Shown here one piece after another: positions 47,360-57,138 of a stretch of 64,000 bases of DNA. Every line of letters begins with the position of its first letter. Within the stretch, counting starts at the first letter, position 1. A program made the translations under genes and the position numbers. The stretch is from Porticoccaceae bacterium. GTDB lineage: Bacteria; Pseudomonadota; Gammaproteobacteria; Pseudomonadales; Porticoccaceae. The notes under the pieces are model-generated. The model was not told where the DNA came from and did no database searches. It was given only the letters and a program-made list of their open reading frames with translations. Where the stretch lies: contig JAQXEN010000077.1 of assembly GCA_029250825.1 (NCBI GenBank), forward strand, positions 1 through 64,000. Direction: 5' to 3'.

Positions 47360-48820
47360 ATGATGAACAATAATATTGATTTGGTACTCTTTGGCGCCAA
47401 GGGCGACCTCTCTGAGCGTAAACTCTATCCCGCGCTCTATCAGTTGGATCGCGCTGGCTTACTGGGCGACAGTGTGCGTATCGCCGGTTTGGCGCGCCAA
47501 GATATCAGCAGCAATGAATTTATTGTTACGGTTGAAGAAAGTTTAAAAACCCACATTCCCGAGTCCGATTGGGACGATGCCACATGGCGCAGATTCAGTC
47601 GCCGTCTGAGCTATATGAAAATCGATTTCTCTCAGAAAAAAGATTTTTTGACCTTAAAAGAGTGGCTGGTTGAGAAGCGTACAGCGATCTATTACCTGGC
47701 GACGCCGCCAAGCCTCTATGGTTCTATCTGTAATCATTTGGATGCCGCGGGCTGCGTTGATAAGTTGGCGCGCATCGTTTTAGAAAAGCCCATCGGTAAA
47801 GATCTCGACAGTTCACGGGCGGTTAACGCCACTGTCGGCGAACACTTTGATGAGCGCAATATTTACCGCATTGATCACTATCTGGGCAAAGAGACCGTTC
47901 AAAACCTGTTGGCACTGCGTTTTGCCAACCGCATGATCAACTCCCAGTGGGACAATACCTGTGTCGACCATGTACAGATCACGGTTGCTGAAACAGTCGG
48001 TATCGAAGGCCGCTGGGGCTACTATGACAATGTCGGTCAGCTCCGGGATATGATTCAGAACCACCTCCTGCAACTGCTTTGCATGGTTGCGATGGAGCCG
48101 CCAAATTCACTACAGGCAGATGAGATTCGCGCGGAAAAGGTCAAGATACTGCGCGCCCTCAAGCCTATTGATAGCAACAATGTTCTCGAGCAGTCGGTGC
48201 GTGGCCAGTACTCTGCTGGCTGGATTTCCGGCGAGCCAGTGGTTGGCTATATGGAAGAAGAGGGCAGCAAAGAGAGCAGCAATGACACTGAGACCTTTGT
48301 CGCACTAAAAGCCTATATCGACAATTGGCGCTGGGCTGGCGTGCCATTTTATCTGCGTACCGGCAAGCGTATGCAAGACAAAGTGACTCAGGTGGTGATT
48401 ACCTATAAGGAAATCCCCCATGCGATCTTCCCTGACAAAGGCGGCGAAGCACAAAATCGCCTGGTTATTCGTCTGCAGCCAAATGAAGGCATTGAACTGG
48501 AAATGTTTTCTAAAAAGCAGAGCCTTAAAGAGCGTCTCAGTCTTGAGAAGCGCACTTTGAATCTCGATTTCTTTGATTCATCTGGTGAGTCCCGTATTGC
48601 CGATGCCTATGAGCGTTTATTTTTAGAAGTGATCAAAGGTGATCAGTGGCTGTTTGTTAGCCGCGATGAAATTGAAGCCTCTTGGCGCTGGTGTGATCAG
48701 CTGTTAGATTCCTGGGCCGATAAAAATGTTGGCACCAAAGCCTACAGCGCTGGAACCTGGGGTCCATCTAAGGCGGATATGCTGATGGAAAAAGATCAGC
48801 GCAGCTGGTACGAAGCTTAA
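47360..48820 (+). CDS. zwf: Glucose-6-phosphate 1-dehydrogenase
   Basis: A 486-residue NADP-dependent enzyme. The N-terminal dinucleotide fold begins VLFGAKGDLSERKLYPALYQL, the substrate motif RIDHYLGKE lies near residue 170, and the C-terminal half ends WGPSKADMLMEKDQRSWYE. It makes 6-phosphogluconolactone, the entry to the Entner-Doudoroff path. A GGAG is placed 9 bp before the ATG at 47360. Fourth gene in the cluster, 72 bp after eda; no HexR site found in that gap. Confidence 0.97.
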   Translation: MMNNNIDLVLFGAKGDLSERKLYPALYQLDRAGLLGDSVRIAGLARQDISSNEFIVTVEESLKTHIPESDWDDATWRRFSRRLSYMKIDFSQKKDFLTLKEWLVEKRTAIYYLATPPSLYGSICNHLDAAGCVDKLARIVLEKPIGKDLDSSRAVNATVGEHFDERNIYRIDHYLGKETVQNLLALRFANRMINSQWDNTCVDHVQITVAETVGIEGRWGYYDNVGQLRDMIQNHLLQLLCMVAMEPPNSLQADEIRAEKVKILRALKPIDSNNVLEQSVRGQYSAGWISGEPVVGYMEEEGSKESSNDTETFVALKAYIDNWRWAGVPFYLRTGKRMQDKVTQVVITYKEIPHAIFPDKGGEAQNRLVIRLQPNEGIELEMFSKKQSLKERLSLEKRTLNLDFFDSSGESRIADAYERLFLEVIKGDQWLFVSRDEIEASWRWCDQLLDSWADKNVGTKAYSAGTWGPSKADMLMEKDQRSWYEA

Positions 48821-48886
48821 GTTAGACCCTTGAAATAGGCGTTGAAAATAAACGTGTAAAAAGTATATAAGTAAAAGGTTAGTTTG

Positions 48887-49576
48887 ATGTCGATGCTTAA
48901 ATTTGAAAATACCTCAGCACTGGATGGGGCGCTGTCGGCCAAGGTCAGTGATCTGTTGGCCGCGGCCATTGCCGCGGAAGGCGAAGCTTCTCTGGTTGTC
49001 TCTGGTGGGCGCACGCCGGTGGGTTTCTTTCACCTGTTATCCCAGAGTGAACTGGACTGGTCCAAAGTCACAATTGCCCTTGCCGATGAGCGCTGGGTCG
49101 ACCCTGACCATGCTGCCAGCAATGAGAAATTGGTACGGGAGAACTTGCTGATTAATGAAGCTCACAAAGCGAACTATTTGGCGCTAAAAAACACGGCTGA
49201 CAATGCGCTTGATGGCGAGGTGGAATGTCAGCGACGGTTAGATGCCATTGGGCGCTTTACCGTGGTTATCTTGGGTATGGGCGACGATGGTCATACCGCT
49301 TCTCTGTTTCCCGGCTCTGAGACATTAGAGCGCGGTCTCGATATGCATTCCGGCGCCGACTGTATTGCGGTAACCCCGCTGGATGCGCCCCACCAGCGTA
49401 TGAGCATGACCTTGCCGCGACTATTGAATACCCAGTCTCTGGTTATCCATATCAGTGGTGCCAGCAAGCAGCAGGTACTGACTCAGGCCAATGCTGGAGA
49501 TGATGTAATGGAATTGCCGATTCGGGCGATTTTGCAGCAGCACACAACACCGGTGTCGATTTACTGGGCTCAGTAA
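48887..49576 (+). CDS. pgl: 6-phosphogluconolactonase
   Basis: A 229-residue SugarP_isomerase-type lactonase (PGL/DevB family). Conserved parts: VVSGGRTPVGFF near residue 40, LADERWVDPDHAASNEKLVRENLL, and GMGDDGHTASLFPGS. ATG 48887 is chosen with AAAAGG upstream; a TTG at 48884 is also in frame. It hydrolyses the product of zwf to 6-phosphogluconate, the substrate of edd. Last metabolic gene of the run. Confidence 0.96.
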   Translation: MSMLKFENTSALDGALSAKVSDLLAAAIAAEGEASLVVSGGRTPVGFFHLLSQSELDWSKVTIALADERWVDPDHAASNEKLVRENLLINEAHKANYLALKNTADNALDGEVECQRRLDAIGRFTVVILGMGDDGHTASLFPGSETLERGLDMHSGADCIAVTPLDAPHQRMSMTLPRLLNTQSLVIHISGASKQQVLTQANAGDDVMELPIRAILQQHTTPVSIYWAQ

Positions 49577-49920
49577 AAGGCTTAACGGACCGGCTTCCCT
49601 GTCCTCATTGCTGGCCCGTAGACTGAACTCCCGTTTAGATTCTGTGGCCAGCAAAAAAACAGAGACTACTAGAAACTGTTATAAAGAGCTGAAAAGTGTA
49701 AATGGCCTCTACAGTTTAAAATTTCGCGTCCAATATACGCGTAGTATTATTTCCTCCTTACCTTCCTTATGGCCTGTCTGTGGGCCACCTCTGATCAATA
49801 TCATCTGCTCTACAATATGAGTGTTTGTTCCTATTTTAACGGTTGATATATGGATTAGGATTGCGGCGCCTCGAATGATATGAGGCTCCCTAAAAATAAG
49901 AATTCAACAAGGAAATCGTT
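49577..49920. other. 344-bp non-coding gap before the pore-forming-toxin-like gene
   Basis: No long frame of its own is convincing. A GCCTC/GAGGC inverted repeat (49868-49872 with 49882-49886) lies 35 bp before the next gene. A degenerate HexR-like sequence at 49740 is too weak to call. No terminator after pgl was found, so read-through is possible. Confidence 0.6.
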
Positions 49921-51126
49921 ATGGCTCTTGCAAAAGCAATTAGTAAAAACGCGTTATCACTGGCAGTTAAGCAGACTTCTTATAAAGAAAATGTGGTGGC
50001 TGTGAACACCTTAGTCACAAGTGTTCTGTCCTCAAGCTTACCGACTCTCAACACCAATCCACCAGACTGGAAAGAATTTACCGCGGCTTTTGAAGCAGCC
50101 GATGCCGGGGCACTGACCTGGGTCAATAATGTTATGGCGCGACTGTTAAATGTGCCTGATGAAGTTAAGAGCTATAACGCGACGATTACTCAATTGTTGG
50201 CCGATGCCAAGAATCAGGCCCTGACTCTGGAAGCCGACCCCACTAATAAAACCGCATTGCAAACACTGAATACAGATCTCACTAATGTAAACAGCACCTT
50301 GAGCTTGGTTGTAACCTTTATTAGTGGTGCACTCACTGCGGTTAAAAACTTTAAAGATGAGCTGCCAACACTGGCGACCAATCTGCAGACTATTGCCACT
50401 AAGTCAGCGGCAGATGCAAAGGCTGATCAGGCGCAAATCGACAAGCTCAATAGCGATATCGATAGTCTGAAAGCGGAGATCAAAAGCCTCACTGCTTCAA
50501 TTGTTGCCCTGGCGATTGTCGATGGTATTGCCCTGACGCTGGGTATAGTTGCCACCATTGCAGCCTTCCCTGAAGGTGCGCTGGTATGGTTTGTGTTGGG
50601 GCCGGCGGTGATTGCTGCCACTGCGGTGATTGCCATCGATGGTGTCAAAATCAAGGCAGATAATGATCTGATTAAGTCAGACGAAGCTCAGATAACCGGC
50701 TTGACTGCGGATGTTGCCGCGCTGCAGATTTTGTCGAAAAACTTTACTGCTATGGCTACTGAAGCTGACGATATTGAGGCAAACCTGCAAGCTATTCTGG
50801 TTGAATGGCAGGCTTTGGAATCCGATGTGGCATTGGCGGTCAACGATATTAAAACTGCGGTTACAGATGCTGGTTCAGCTAACTTTACTGCTGTGGTATC
50901 TGATCTCGATGATGCCATAGTTGAGTGGGCTGCTGCCTACAAGCAGGCTGGAGACTTACATCTTGAGCTAAATGTTAACAATGCCCAGTTGGAAGTGGGT
51001 ATGACTCAGGCAGAGGTTTTGGCCGCGACTGGCGCTGCTCCTACAGTGGACATCATCACCTATTACAATCAGGTGCAAAACAGTCAAGTGGAAGCCGCCG
51101 CGGCAATAGCAGATGCGATGGCTTAA
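49921..51126 (+). CDS. Alpha-helical pore-forming-toxin-like protein (Hbl/Nhe/MakA/ClyA type)
   Basis: A 401-residue protein without Cys and without a signal peptide. It has long amphipathic helices, a coiled coil at about 160-192 (ADQAQIDKLNSDIDSLKAEI), then a central hydrophobic hairpin at about 193-239, IVALAIVDGIALTLGIVA and LVWFVLGPAVIAATAVI joined by FPEGA, then more helices. This is the layout of alpha-PFTs: a helical bundle with a membrane-inserting head in mid-sequence. Sequence similarity to any named toxin cannot be proven by eye, so this is a fold-level inference. It has an AAGGAA site 9 bp before ATG and a strong terminator after. It sits alone between pgl and pyk. Confidence 0.6.
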   Translation: MALAKAISKNALSLAVKQTSYKENVVAVNTLVTSVLSSSLPTLNTNPPDWKEFTAAFEAADAGALTWVNNVMARLLNVPDEVKSYNATITQLLADAKNQALTLEADPTNKTALQTLNTDLTNVNSTLSLVVTFISGALTAVKNFKDELPTLATNLQTIATKSAADAKADQAQIDKLNSDIDSLKAEIKSLTASIVALAIVDGIALTLGIVATIAAFPEGALVWFVLGPAVIAATAVIAIDGVKIKADNDLIKSDEAQITGLTADVAALQILSKNFTAMATEADDIEANLQAILVEWQALESDVALAVNDIKTAVTDAGSANFTAVVSDLDDAIVEWAAAYKQAGDLHLELNVNNAQLEVGMTQAEVLAATGAAPTVDIITYYNQVQNSQVEAAAAIADAMA

Positions 51127-51153
51127 TAACCAAAAGACTGAAGGAGTAAGTAT

Positions 51154-51180
51154 AAAAGGGCTGGGAAACTGGCCCTTTTT
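51154..51180 (+). terminator. Rho-independent terminator after the toxin-like gene
   Basis: AAAAGGGC (51154-51161) pairs with GCCCTTTT (51172-51179), 10-nt loop, followed by T. Confidence 0.88.
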
Positions 51181-51191
51181 AAATATGTTCT

Positions 51192-51219
51192 AGAAGGACT
51201 GGTTTAGAAGAACTGGTTT
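51192..51219. repeat. 14-bp tandem duplication
   Basis: AGAAGGACTGGTTT and AGAAGAACTGGTTT are adjacent, with one difference, in the gap between the toxin-like gene and the pyk end. Confidence 0.75.
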
Positions 51220-51279
51220 AAGAAGAAGGGAAAATTAAGTGGCCATCCATGGCCTGGAAGAGACGGTTTTTCGTGCTGG

Positions 51280-52725
51280 CTACTGAATAACGTCGCCAAC
51301 TCGAACAATTTTTAAAGTATTGGTGCCGCCGTGGACATTGACAAAATCCCCTTTGGTAATCAGCACCAGATCGCCATCATCAACAGCGTTGTGCGCGCGC
51401 AGGGTCTCCACTGCACGGTGATTAACCTCTGATGGGTCTAGCTCTGACGCGTGAAAGGGTACTGGTATCACACCTTTATAGAGTGAAGTGATCTCACAGG
51501 TACCGTGTTTCTCAGCCATCGCATAAATCGGCAGTGAAGAGGTAATACGCGACATAATCAGTGGAGCAAAACCGGTGGCTGTCATGCAGATAACGGCTTT
51601 AACACCCTCTAAATGGTTGGCCACATACATAGCCGCCAGAGCCAGTGATTCATCGATGCTGGCAAAAGTCTGATGCATTCTGTGCTTGGAGCGCTGGGCC
51701 AGAGGATGCAATTCTGCCCCTTCGATAATGCGCACCATCGCCTTTACTGTTTCGATGGGGTACATGCCCACAGCACTCTCTGCTGAGAGCATCACGGCAT
51801 CGGTGCCGTCGAGTACCGCATTGGCCACATCGAATACCTCTGCGCGAGTGGGTGTCGAGGCGGTAATCATCGACTCCATCATTTGGGTTGCGGTAATAAC
51901 AACCTTGTTGGCTGCATTGGCCGCTTCAATAAGTTGTTTCTGCACGGCTACTAGATTGGCATCACCAATCTCAACACCCAGGTCTCCTCGGGCAACCATC
52001 ACGCCATCGGCGCTGGCGATAATGCCGGGCAAAAATTCATCGGTAATCGCTTCTGCCCGTTCAATCTTGGCAATAATATGGGCGCCGCTGCCGGCTGCAA
52101 CTAGCAGTTCACGAGTCTCTTCAATATCCTCTTTTGAGCGAACAAAGGAGATTGCCAGATAATCGGTGTTGAGTGCTGCTGCAGTCTTGATATCGGCCTT
52201 GTCTTTTTCTGTGAGCGCGGGAGCGGAGAGGCCGCCACCGAACTTGTTGACGCCTTTCTTGCTCGATAAGACACCGCCCTGAATTACGCGACAGGTCACC
52301 GAGTGGGAGTTGCGTGAGTCGACTAGGAAGGTCATGCGACCATCGTCCAGCAACAATGTGTCCCCAGCATCTATATCGTTGAGCAGGTCACTGTCGATAT
52401 GCACGCCGTTTTGATCGCCGCAATCAACGCCGATCTGGCTGTTGAGGACAAAGTTATCATTCTCTGCAAGATCGATTTTCATATCATCGGTGAAGCTGCC
52501 GATACGAATTTTCGGGCCCTGCATATCGCAGAGAATACCAACAGGGATTGCCAGTTCGAGAGCAATTTGGCGAATCATAGCTGCGCGCATGGAATGCTCT
52601 GCGGCGCTGCCGTGGGAGAAGTTCAAACGGAACACATTGACGCCAGCTAAAATTAGCCCGCGAATGCCCTTTTCATCGTGAGTGGCGGGGCCGAGTGTGG
52701 CGAGAATTTTGGTTCTACGTGGCAT
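51280..52725 (-). CDS. pyk: Pyruvate kinase
   Basis: A 481-residue glycolytic enzyme, phosphoenolpyruvate plus ADP to pyruvate plus ATP. Start ATG at 52723-52725 ([17 protein letters not shown]); the open frame extends upstream to 52998 but that part runs inside gap. Active-site segments: [28 protein letters not shown], the catalytic-Lys region [25 protein letters not shown] and TATQMMESM. It overlaps the end of gap by 11 bp on the same strand, so the two are translationally coupled. Confidence 0.97.
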   Translation of the reverse strand: MPRRTKILATLGPATHDEKGIRGLILAGVNVFRLNFSHGSAAEHSMRAAMIRQIALELAIPVGILCDMQGPKIRIGSFTDDMKIDLAENDNFVLNSQIGVDCGDQNGVHIDSDLLNDIDAGDTLLLDDGRMTFLVDSRNSHSVTCRVIQGGVLSSKKGVNKFGGGLSAPALTEKDKADIKTAAALNTDYLAISFVRSKEDIEETRELLVAAGSGAHIIAKIERAEAITDEFLPGIIASADGVMVARGDLGVEIGDANLVAVQKQLIEAANAANKVVITATQMMESMITASTPTRAEVFDVANAVLDGTDAVMLSAESAVGMYPIETVKAMVRIIEGAELHPLAQRSKHRMHQTFASIDESLALAAMYVANHLEGVKAVICMTATGFAPLIMSRITSSLPIYAMAEKHGTCEITSLYKGVIPVPFHASELDPSEVNHRAVETLRAHNAVDDGDLVLITKGDFVNVHGGTNTLKIVRVGDVIQ

Positions 52726-53743
52726 CTTTTTTCTCCGCAGCACTAGAGAGTAGTACCAAGGAGTTGTCGAGCATGCGGTTAGAGAAGCCCCACTCATTGT
52801 CGTACCAGGCCATGACTTTGACCAGCGAACCATTGACGCGAGTCTGGGTGGCGTCAAAGTTACAGGAGAAGGGTGTGTGATTAAAATCGACCGAGACCAG
52901 TGGCTTGTCGTTATAGCAGAGCACTGACTTAAGTGCGCCTTGCGAGGCTTTAAGCAGTAACTCATTGACTTCTGTAGCGGTGGTTTCGCGACCGGCATTA
53001 AAAGTCAGATCAACCAGAGAGACATTAATAGTGGGTACACGCACGGCGAGGCCATCGAGTTTTCCTGCCAGTTCTGGCAGAACCAGACCGATCGCCACTG
53101 CGGCGCCAGTTTTGGTTGGGATCATCGACTGGGTGGCAGATCTGGAGCGGTAGACATCTGAGTGGCACACATCGCTGAGCTGCTGGTCGTTGGTGTAGGC
53201 GTGCACAGTGGTCATATAACCGCTGAGAATGCCGATGCTTTCCTGCAGTGGTTGAACCATAGGTGCCAGGCAGTTAGTGGTGCAGGAGGCGTTTGAAATA
53301 ATCTCTTGAGAGCCATCCAATACACTGTCATTGACGCCGTAAACCACGGTTGCGTCAACATTGGCGCCAGGTGCTGAAATAATGACCTTCTTCGCGCCAG
53401 CTTCTAAATGCAGTGCGGCTTTTTCGCGGCTAGTGAATACACCGGTGCACTCACAGACCAGATCCACAGCTAGGTCAGACCAGGGCAGATCCACTGGGTT
53501 GCGCTCGCTGGACCAGTTGATCACATCGCCGTTAATAACAATGGCGTTGTCGGTGACTTCAACCTGTTGGTTAAAGCGGCCGTGAACTGTATCGAACTGC
53601 AGCAAGTGTGCGCTAATTTCGAGGCTGCCAAGATCATTGATCGCAACGATTTGGATCTGCTCGCGAAGCTCTGGGCGTTCGTAGAGGGCGCGGACAATAT
53701 TGCGGCCAATGCGACCAAAACCGTTAATGGCGATTCTATACAT
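52715..53743 (-). CDS. gap: Glyceraldehyde-3-phosphate dehydrogenase (type I)
   Basis: A 342-residue enzyme. NAD-binding [15 protein letters not shown], catalytic Cys in [14 protein letters not shown], His in [12 protein letters not shown], and the C-terminal [14 protein letters not shown] are visible. It oxidises the glyceraldehyde-3-P released by Eda. It has a strong promoter with a HexR operator and leads pyk. The position next to hexR is like the HexR-controlled gap-1 of Pseudomonas. Confidence 0.96.
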   Translation of the reverse strand: MYRIAINGFGRIGRNIVRALYERPELREQIQIVAINDLGSLEISAHLLQFDTVHGRFNQQVEVTDNAIVINGDVINWSSERNPVDLPWSDLAVDLVCECTGVFTSREKAALHLEAGAKKVIISAPGANVDATVVYGVNDSVLDGSQEIISNASCTTNCLAPMVQPLQESIGILSGYMTTVHAYTNDQQLSDVCHSDVYRSRSATQSMIPTKTGAAVAIGLVLPELAGKLDGLAVRVPTINVSLVDLTFNAGRETTATEVNELLLKASQGALKSVLCYNDKPLVSVDFNHTPFSCNFDATQTRVNGSLVKVMAWYDNEWGFSNRMLDNSLVLLSSAAEKKDAT

Positions 53744-53760
53744 GATGGTGTCTCTTTATT

Positions 53761-53775
53761 TGTAGTAAACTTACG
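53761..53775 (-). promoter_or_regulatory. HexR operator in the gap promoter
   Basis: TGTAGTAAACTTACG fits TGTARTNNNAYTACA in all but the last fixed base. On the gap strand it starts directly after the -10 region, where RNA polymerase would begin. It lies 17 bp before the gap ATG. Confidence 0.85.
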
Positions 53776-53778
53776 TAA

Positions 53779-53807
53779 ATTATAGGCTTTTGTGAGTTAT
53801 TAGGCAA
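53779..53807 (-). promoter_or_regulatory. Sigma70 promoter of gap-pyk
   Basis: On the minus strand: TTGCCT (-35, 53802-53807) and a perfect TATAAT (-10, 53779-53784) with a 17-bp spacer. The predicted start falls inside the HexR operator. Confidence 0.8.
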
Positions 53808-53995
53808 TCGCAAGGCTTCTTAAGTAAGTAAAAGAACGTATTAATCTGGTTTGAAGGGGGTTTTATAGGATGTGGCGACCCTTGGGATGAAATTTTCTTA
53901 CCAACTTCTTCGCTGAAAACGGACATTGAGGTTTAAAAACCTTAAACTGGCGCGGTTATTACGGATAAAGACGAACAGCTAAAAGGCTTGTAGCT

Positions 53996-54853
53996 ATGCA
54001 TTCACAAAATTTGATCAATATTATCTCGGACCAGTTGCCCAACCTGAATAAGTCTGAGAGCAAGGTGGCTCGCGTTATTCTTGCGGATCCGGATAGTGCC
54101 ACCCGATCGAGTATTGCCGCATTGGCCAAGGCGGCGGAGGTCAGTGAGCCCAGCGTCAACCGCTTTTGTAAGCGCTTTAATGCGGCGGGGTTTCCCGACT
54201 TCAAGCTTAAGCTGGCGAAAGCGCTGGTTAGCGGTGTGCGCTTTGTTAATCGCAATGTGGATCCCGATGATGAGGTCAGTAGTTACACGCCAAAGATATT
54301 TGATGGCACGATTAATAACTTGGCGATGGTGCGGGATAAAATCAGTCACAGCCGCGTTAATCAGGTGGTGGATAAGTTAATTCAAGCCAAGCGTATCTAC
54401 TTTTTTGGCGTCGGTGCCTCGGGTTCGGTAGCCAGAGACGCGGAAAATAAATTCTTTCGGTTTAATCTGCCGGTGTCATTTCATGACGATGTTTTAATGC
54501 AGCGTATGCTGGCTTCAACCGGCAGTACTGGCGATGTCTTCTTCTTTATCTCCCATACCGGCCGCACCAAAGAGGTGGTTGAGATCGCCGAGATCGCCAG
54601 AGCCAGTGGATCAACCGTTATCGGTTTAACTGCGCCTGACTCACCGCTGGCTCAGGTCAGCAGTGTCACCTTAGATGTAGAGGTCCCGGAGAACACCGAT
54701 GAATATATGCCAATGACCTCGCGTATTGTCCATCTGGTGATACTCGATGTGTTGGCAACCGGTGTGACCCTGCGCCGTGGCCCGGACTTCCTGCCCCACT
54801 TGGAAAAGATCAAAAACAGCCTTAAGCCAACCCGCTATCCCCGCAGCAACTAG
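53996..54853 (+). CDS. hexR: HexR transcriptional regulator (RpiR family)
   Basis: A 285-residue regulator. The N-terminal HTH (LNKSESKVARVILADPDSATRSSIAALAKAAEVSEPSVNRFCKRF) and a C-terminal SIS sugar-phosphate domain (IYFFGVGASGSVARDAENKFFRFNLPV...FFISHTGRTKEVVEIAEIARASGSTVIGLT) are clear. HexR binds KDPG, which releases it from operators. It is divergent from gap, and three matching operators occur in the window. A 14-bp inverted repeat AGGTTT-AA-AAACCT lies at 53929-53942 upstream of the start. Confidence 0.95.
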   Translation: MHSQNLINIISDQLPNLNKSESKVARVILADPDSATRSSIAALAKAAEVSEPSVNRFCKRFNAAGFPDFKLKLAKALVSGVRFVNRNVDPDDEVSSYTPKIFDGTINNLAMVRDKISHSRVNQVVDKLIQAKRIYFFGVGASGSVARDAENKFFRFNLPVSFHDDVLMQRMLASTGSTGDVFFFISHTGRTKEVVEIAEIARASGSTVIGLTAPDSPLAQVSSVTLDVEVPENTDEYMPMTSRIVHLVILDVLATGVTLRRGPDFLPHLEKIKNSLKPTRYPRSN

Positions 54854-54875
54854 TAAGGCCTAGTAAGGCCTAGTT
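54851..54875. repeat. 10-bp tandem repeat at the hexR stop
   Basis: TAGTAAGGCC occurs twice in a row (54851-54860, 54861-54870), plus TAGTT. The hexR stop TAG is the first three bases of the repeat. Confidence 0.75.
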
Positions 54876-54985
54876 AGATAAGTGATTGCAGTGAGACATC
54901 GCCATTCACGACATAAACTTGCACCGCTGTGGCTTTCCACTAAACTACCGATCATATAATCAGTGCCGCTAAATATTCGATGTAG

Positions 54986-55017
54986 CTTCTGAGCCCTGTG
55001 GCTTCTGAACTCTGTGG
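54986..55017. repeat. 16-bp tandem duplication before acs
   Basis: CTTCTGAGCCCTGTGG and CTTCTGAACTCTGTGG are adjacent, two differences. Confidence 0.75.
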
Positions 55018-55051
55018 CTATACATGCACCTATAGATAAGGTTGTCGCGCA

Positions 55052-56989
55052 ATGACGGATTTTCCAACGCATCCAGTTCCCCAGCAATGGTCAGATTCAG
55101 CTTGGATTGACGAGGCGACCTACAGTGCCATGTACAGCCAGTCGGTGGATAATCCGGAACAGTTTTGGGGTGATCAGGCGGCGCAATTTTTAACTTGGGA
55201 GAAGCCTTGGGATACCGTGAGTCGCAGCGATATCTCTCAGGGCCAGGCAGCTTGGTTCGAGGGTGGCAAGCTCAATGTGGCCGTCAACTGTATCGATCGT
55301 CATCTGGTTGATCGATCCGATCAAACTGCAATTATCTGGGAGGGAGACGACCCCTCAGATGATGCCAATATTAGCTATGCTCAACTCCATGAGCAGGTCT
55401 CGCGGCTGGGTAATGTGCTGCGTCAGCGGGGTGTCAAAAAAGGCGACCGGGTATGTATCTATATGTCAATGATTCCCGAGGCTGCCTATGCAATGCTCGC
55501 CTGTGCACGCATTGGCGCCGTACACTCCGTGGTGTTTGGTGGTTTTTCTCCAGAGGCGTTAAAAGACCGTATTCTTGATTCCGACTGTCAGCTGGTGATT
55601 ACCGCTGATGAGGGCCTGCGCGCAGGCAAGGGGATTCCACTAAAGGCCAATGCCGATAAAGCTCTGGCAAATTGTCCCGATGTTCATACCTGTCTCGTTA
55701 TTCGCCGCACTGGTGGCAACATAGACTGGCAGGATGGCCGGGATATCTGGTATCAAGAGGCGATGGAGTCTGTGTCACAAGATTGCGCGCCAGAAATTAT
55801 GGATGCCGAAGACCCGCTGTTTATACTCTATACCTCTGGCTCAACTGGCAAACCGAAAGGGGTTGTGCACAGCACCGGTGGTTATCTGCTGATGGCTGCC
55901 ATGACCCACAAATACACCTTCGACTATAAAGAGGGGGATGTATTTTGGTGTACTGCAGATGTTGGCTGGGTTACTGGCCACAGTTATATTGTCTATGGGC
56001 CGCTGTGTAATGGCGCCATTACCCTGATGTTTGAAGGGGTACCAACCTATCCCGATGCCTCACGCTTTTGGCAGGTTATCGACAAGCATCAGGTCAATCA
56101 GTTTTATACTGCTCCTACTGCTATTAGAGCCTTGATGGCCTCTGGCGATAGCTTTGTTAGCAGCACATCCCGTAGTTCGTTGAAATTGCTTGGCACCGTG
56201 GGCGAGCCTATTAATCCCGAAGCTTGGGATTGGTATCACCGAGTAGTGGGTGAATCCCGCTGTCCGATTGTAGATACTTGGTGGCAAACTGAGACCGGCG
56301 CGCAAATGTTGACGCCGCTGCCTGGGGCCACGGCCCTAAAGCCCGGTTCTGCAACAAGACCCTTTTTTGGTGTGCAGCCAGTCCTGCTAGATGCAGATAA
56401 CCGTGAGATTGATGGTGCCGGGGAGGGGCTGTTAATGATCAAGGCATCTTGGCCCAGTCAAATCCGCACTATTTATGGTGATCACCAACGTTTTGTTGAG
56501 ACCTACTTTCAGCCCTATGGCGGCTATTATTTTACCGGTGATGGTGCCCGTCGAGATGAAGATGGCTACTACTGGATTACCGGCCGTGTCGATGATGTGT
56601 TGAATATTTCAGGTCATCGCATGGGTACCGCTGAGGTTGAGAGCGCTCTGGTGTTACATGCAAAAATCGCCGAGGCGGCGGTTGTCGGCTGTCCTCACGA
56701 TATTAAAGGGCAGGGTATCTACTGCTATGTCACCCCGATGAATGGTGTTGAACCAGATGAGGCATTGCGCCTTGAGTTGATTGCTCTCTGTGTCAAAGAG
56801 ATTGGACCAATTGCCAAGCCAGATATTATTCAATGGGCGCCGGGCCTGCCCAAGACTCGTTCGGGGAAGATTATGCGTAGGATTTTACGTAAAGTGGCGG
56901 CTAATGAGTTGGACAATTTGGGCGATACTTCGACTCTGGCTGATCCTGCCGTGGTTGAGGAGTTGATTGCCAATCGAAAGAATCGGTAG
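55052..56989 (+). CDS. acs: Acetyl-CoA synthetase
   Basis: A 645-residue AMP-forming ligase that activates acetate. The P-loop [16 protein letters not shown] lies near residue 265, the core A8 motif and C-terminal [13 protein letters not shown] hold the acetylatable catalytic Lys. [10 protein letters not shown] and the [23 protein letters not shown] hinge are typical. It follows hexR in the same direction with a 198-bp gap. Usually slightly longer (E. coli 652). Confidence 0.97.
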   Translation: MTDFPTHPVPQQWSDSAWIDEATYSAMYSQSVDNPEQFWGDQAAQFLTWEKPWDTVSRSDISQGQAAWFEGGKLNVAVNCIDRHLVDRSDQTAIIWEGDDPSDDANISYAQLHEQVSRLGNVLRQRGVKKGDRVCIYMSMIPEAAYAMLACARIGAVHSVVFGGFSPEALKDRILDSDCQLVITADEGLRAGKGIPLKANADKALANCPDVHTCLVIRRTGGNIDWQDGRDIWYQEAMESVSQDCAPEIMDAEDPLFILYTSGSTGKPKGVVHSTGGYLLMAAMTHKYTFDYKEGDVFWCTADVGWVTGHSYIVYGPLCNGAITLMFEGVPTYPDASRFWQVIDKHQVNQFYTAPTAIRALMASGDSFVSSTSRSSLKLLGTVGEPINPEAWDWYHRVVGESRCPIVDTWWQTETGAQMLTPLPGATALKPGSATRPFFGVQPVLLDADNREIDGAGEGLLMIKASWPSQIRTIYGDHQRFVETYFQPYGGYYFTGDGARRDEDGYYWITGRVDDVLNISGHRMGTAEVESALVLHAKIAEAAVVGCPHDIKGQGIYCYVTPMNGVEPDEALRLELIALCVKEIGPIAKPDIIQWAPGLPKTRSGKIMRRILRKVAANELDNLGDTSTLADPAVVEELIANRKNR

Positions 56990-57022
56990 GCTTATAAAGA
57001 TAATTTGATGAACTTATTTGAG

Positions 57023-57046
57023 TAAAGGTATATCAATATACCTTTA
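57023..57046. terminator. 11-bp AT-rich perfect inverted repeat after acs
   Basis: TAAAGGTATAT and ATATACCTTTA flank a 2-nt loop. It lies 34 bp after the acs stop. With a real loop of four the stem is 10 bp. The downstream is AT-rich but has no clean T-run, so termination is possible but not certain; a protein-binding site is an alternative. Confidence 0.45.
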
Positions 57047-57138
57047 ATTAAGTAATTATACCTGCTCCGGTAAAGATTGATTGTTCTACACGTTGGTTTA
57101 GTGATATTTAGCGCACCAAAAAAGTGCGGAAAAAGTAT

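Noticed and set aside
49740-49754. HexR-like sequence CGTAGTATTATTTCC before the toxin-like gene
   Set aside because: Three of twelve fixed bases differ, including both outer ones; no better than chance in AT-rich spacer.
52726-52998. Upstream extension of pyk to a 572-residue protein
   Set aside because: The extension runs in another frame inside gap; the family start [13 protein letters not shown] is at 52725.
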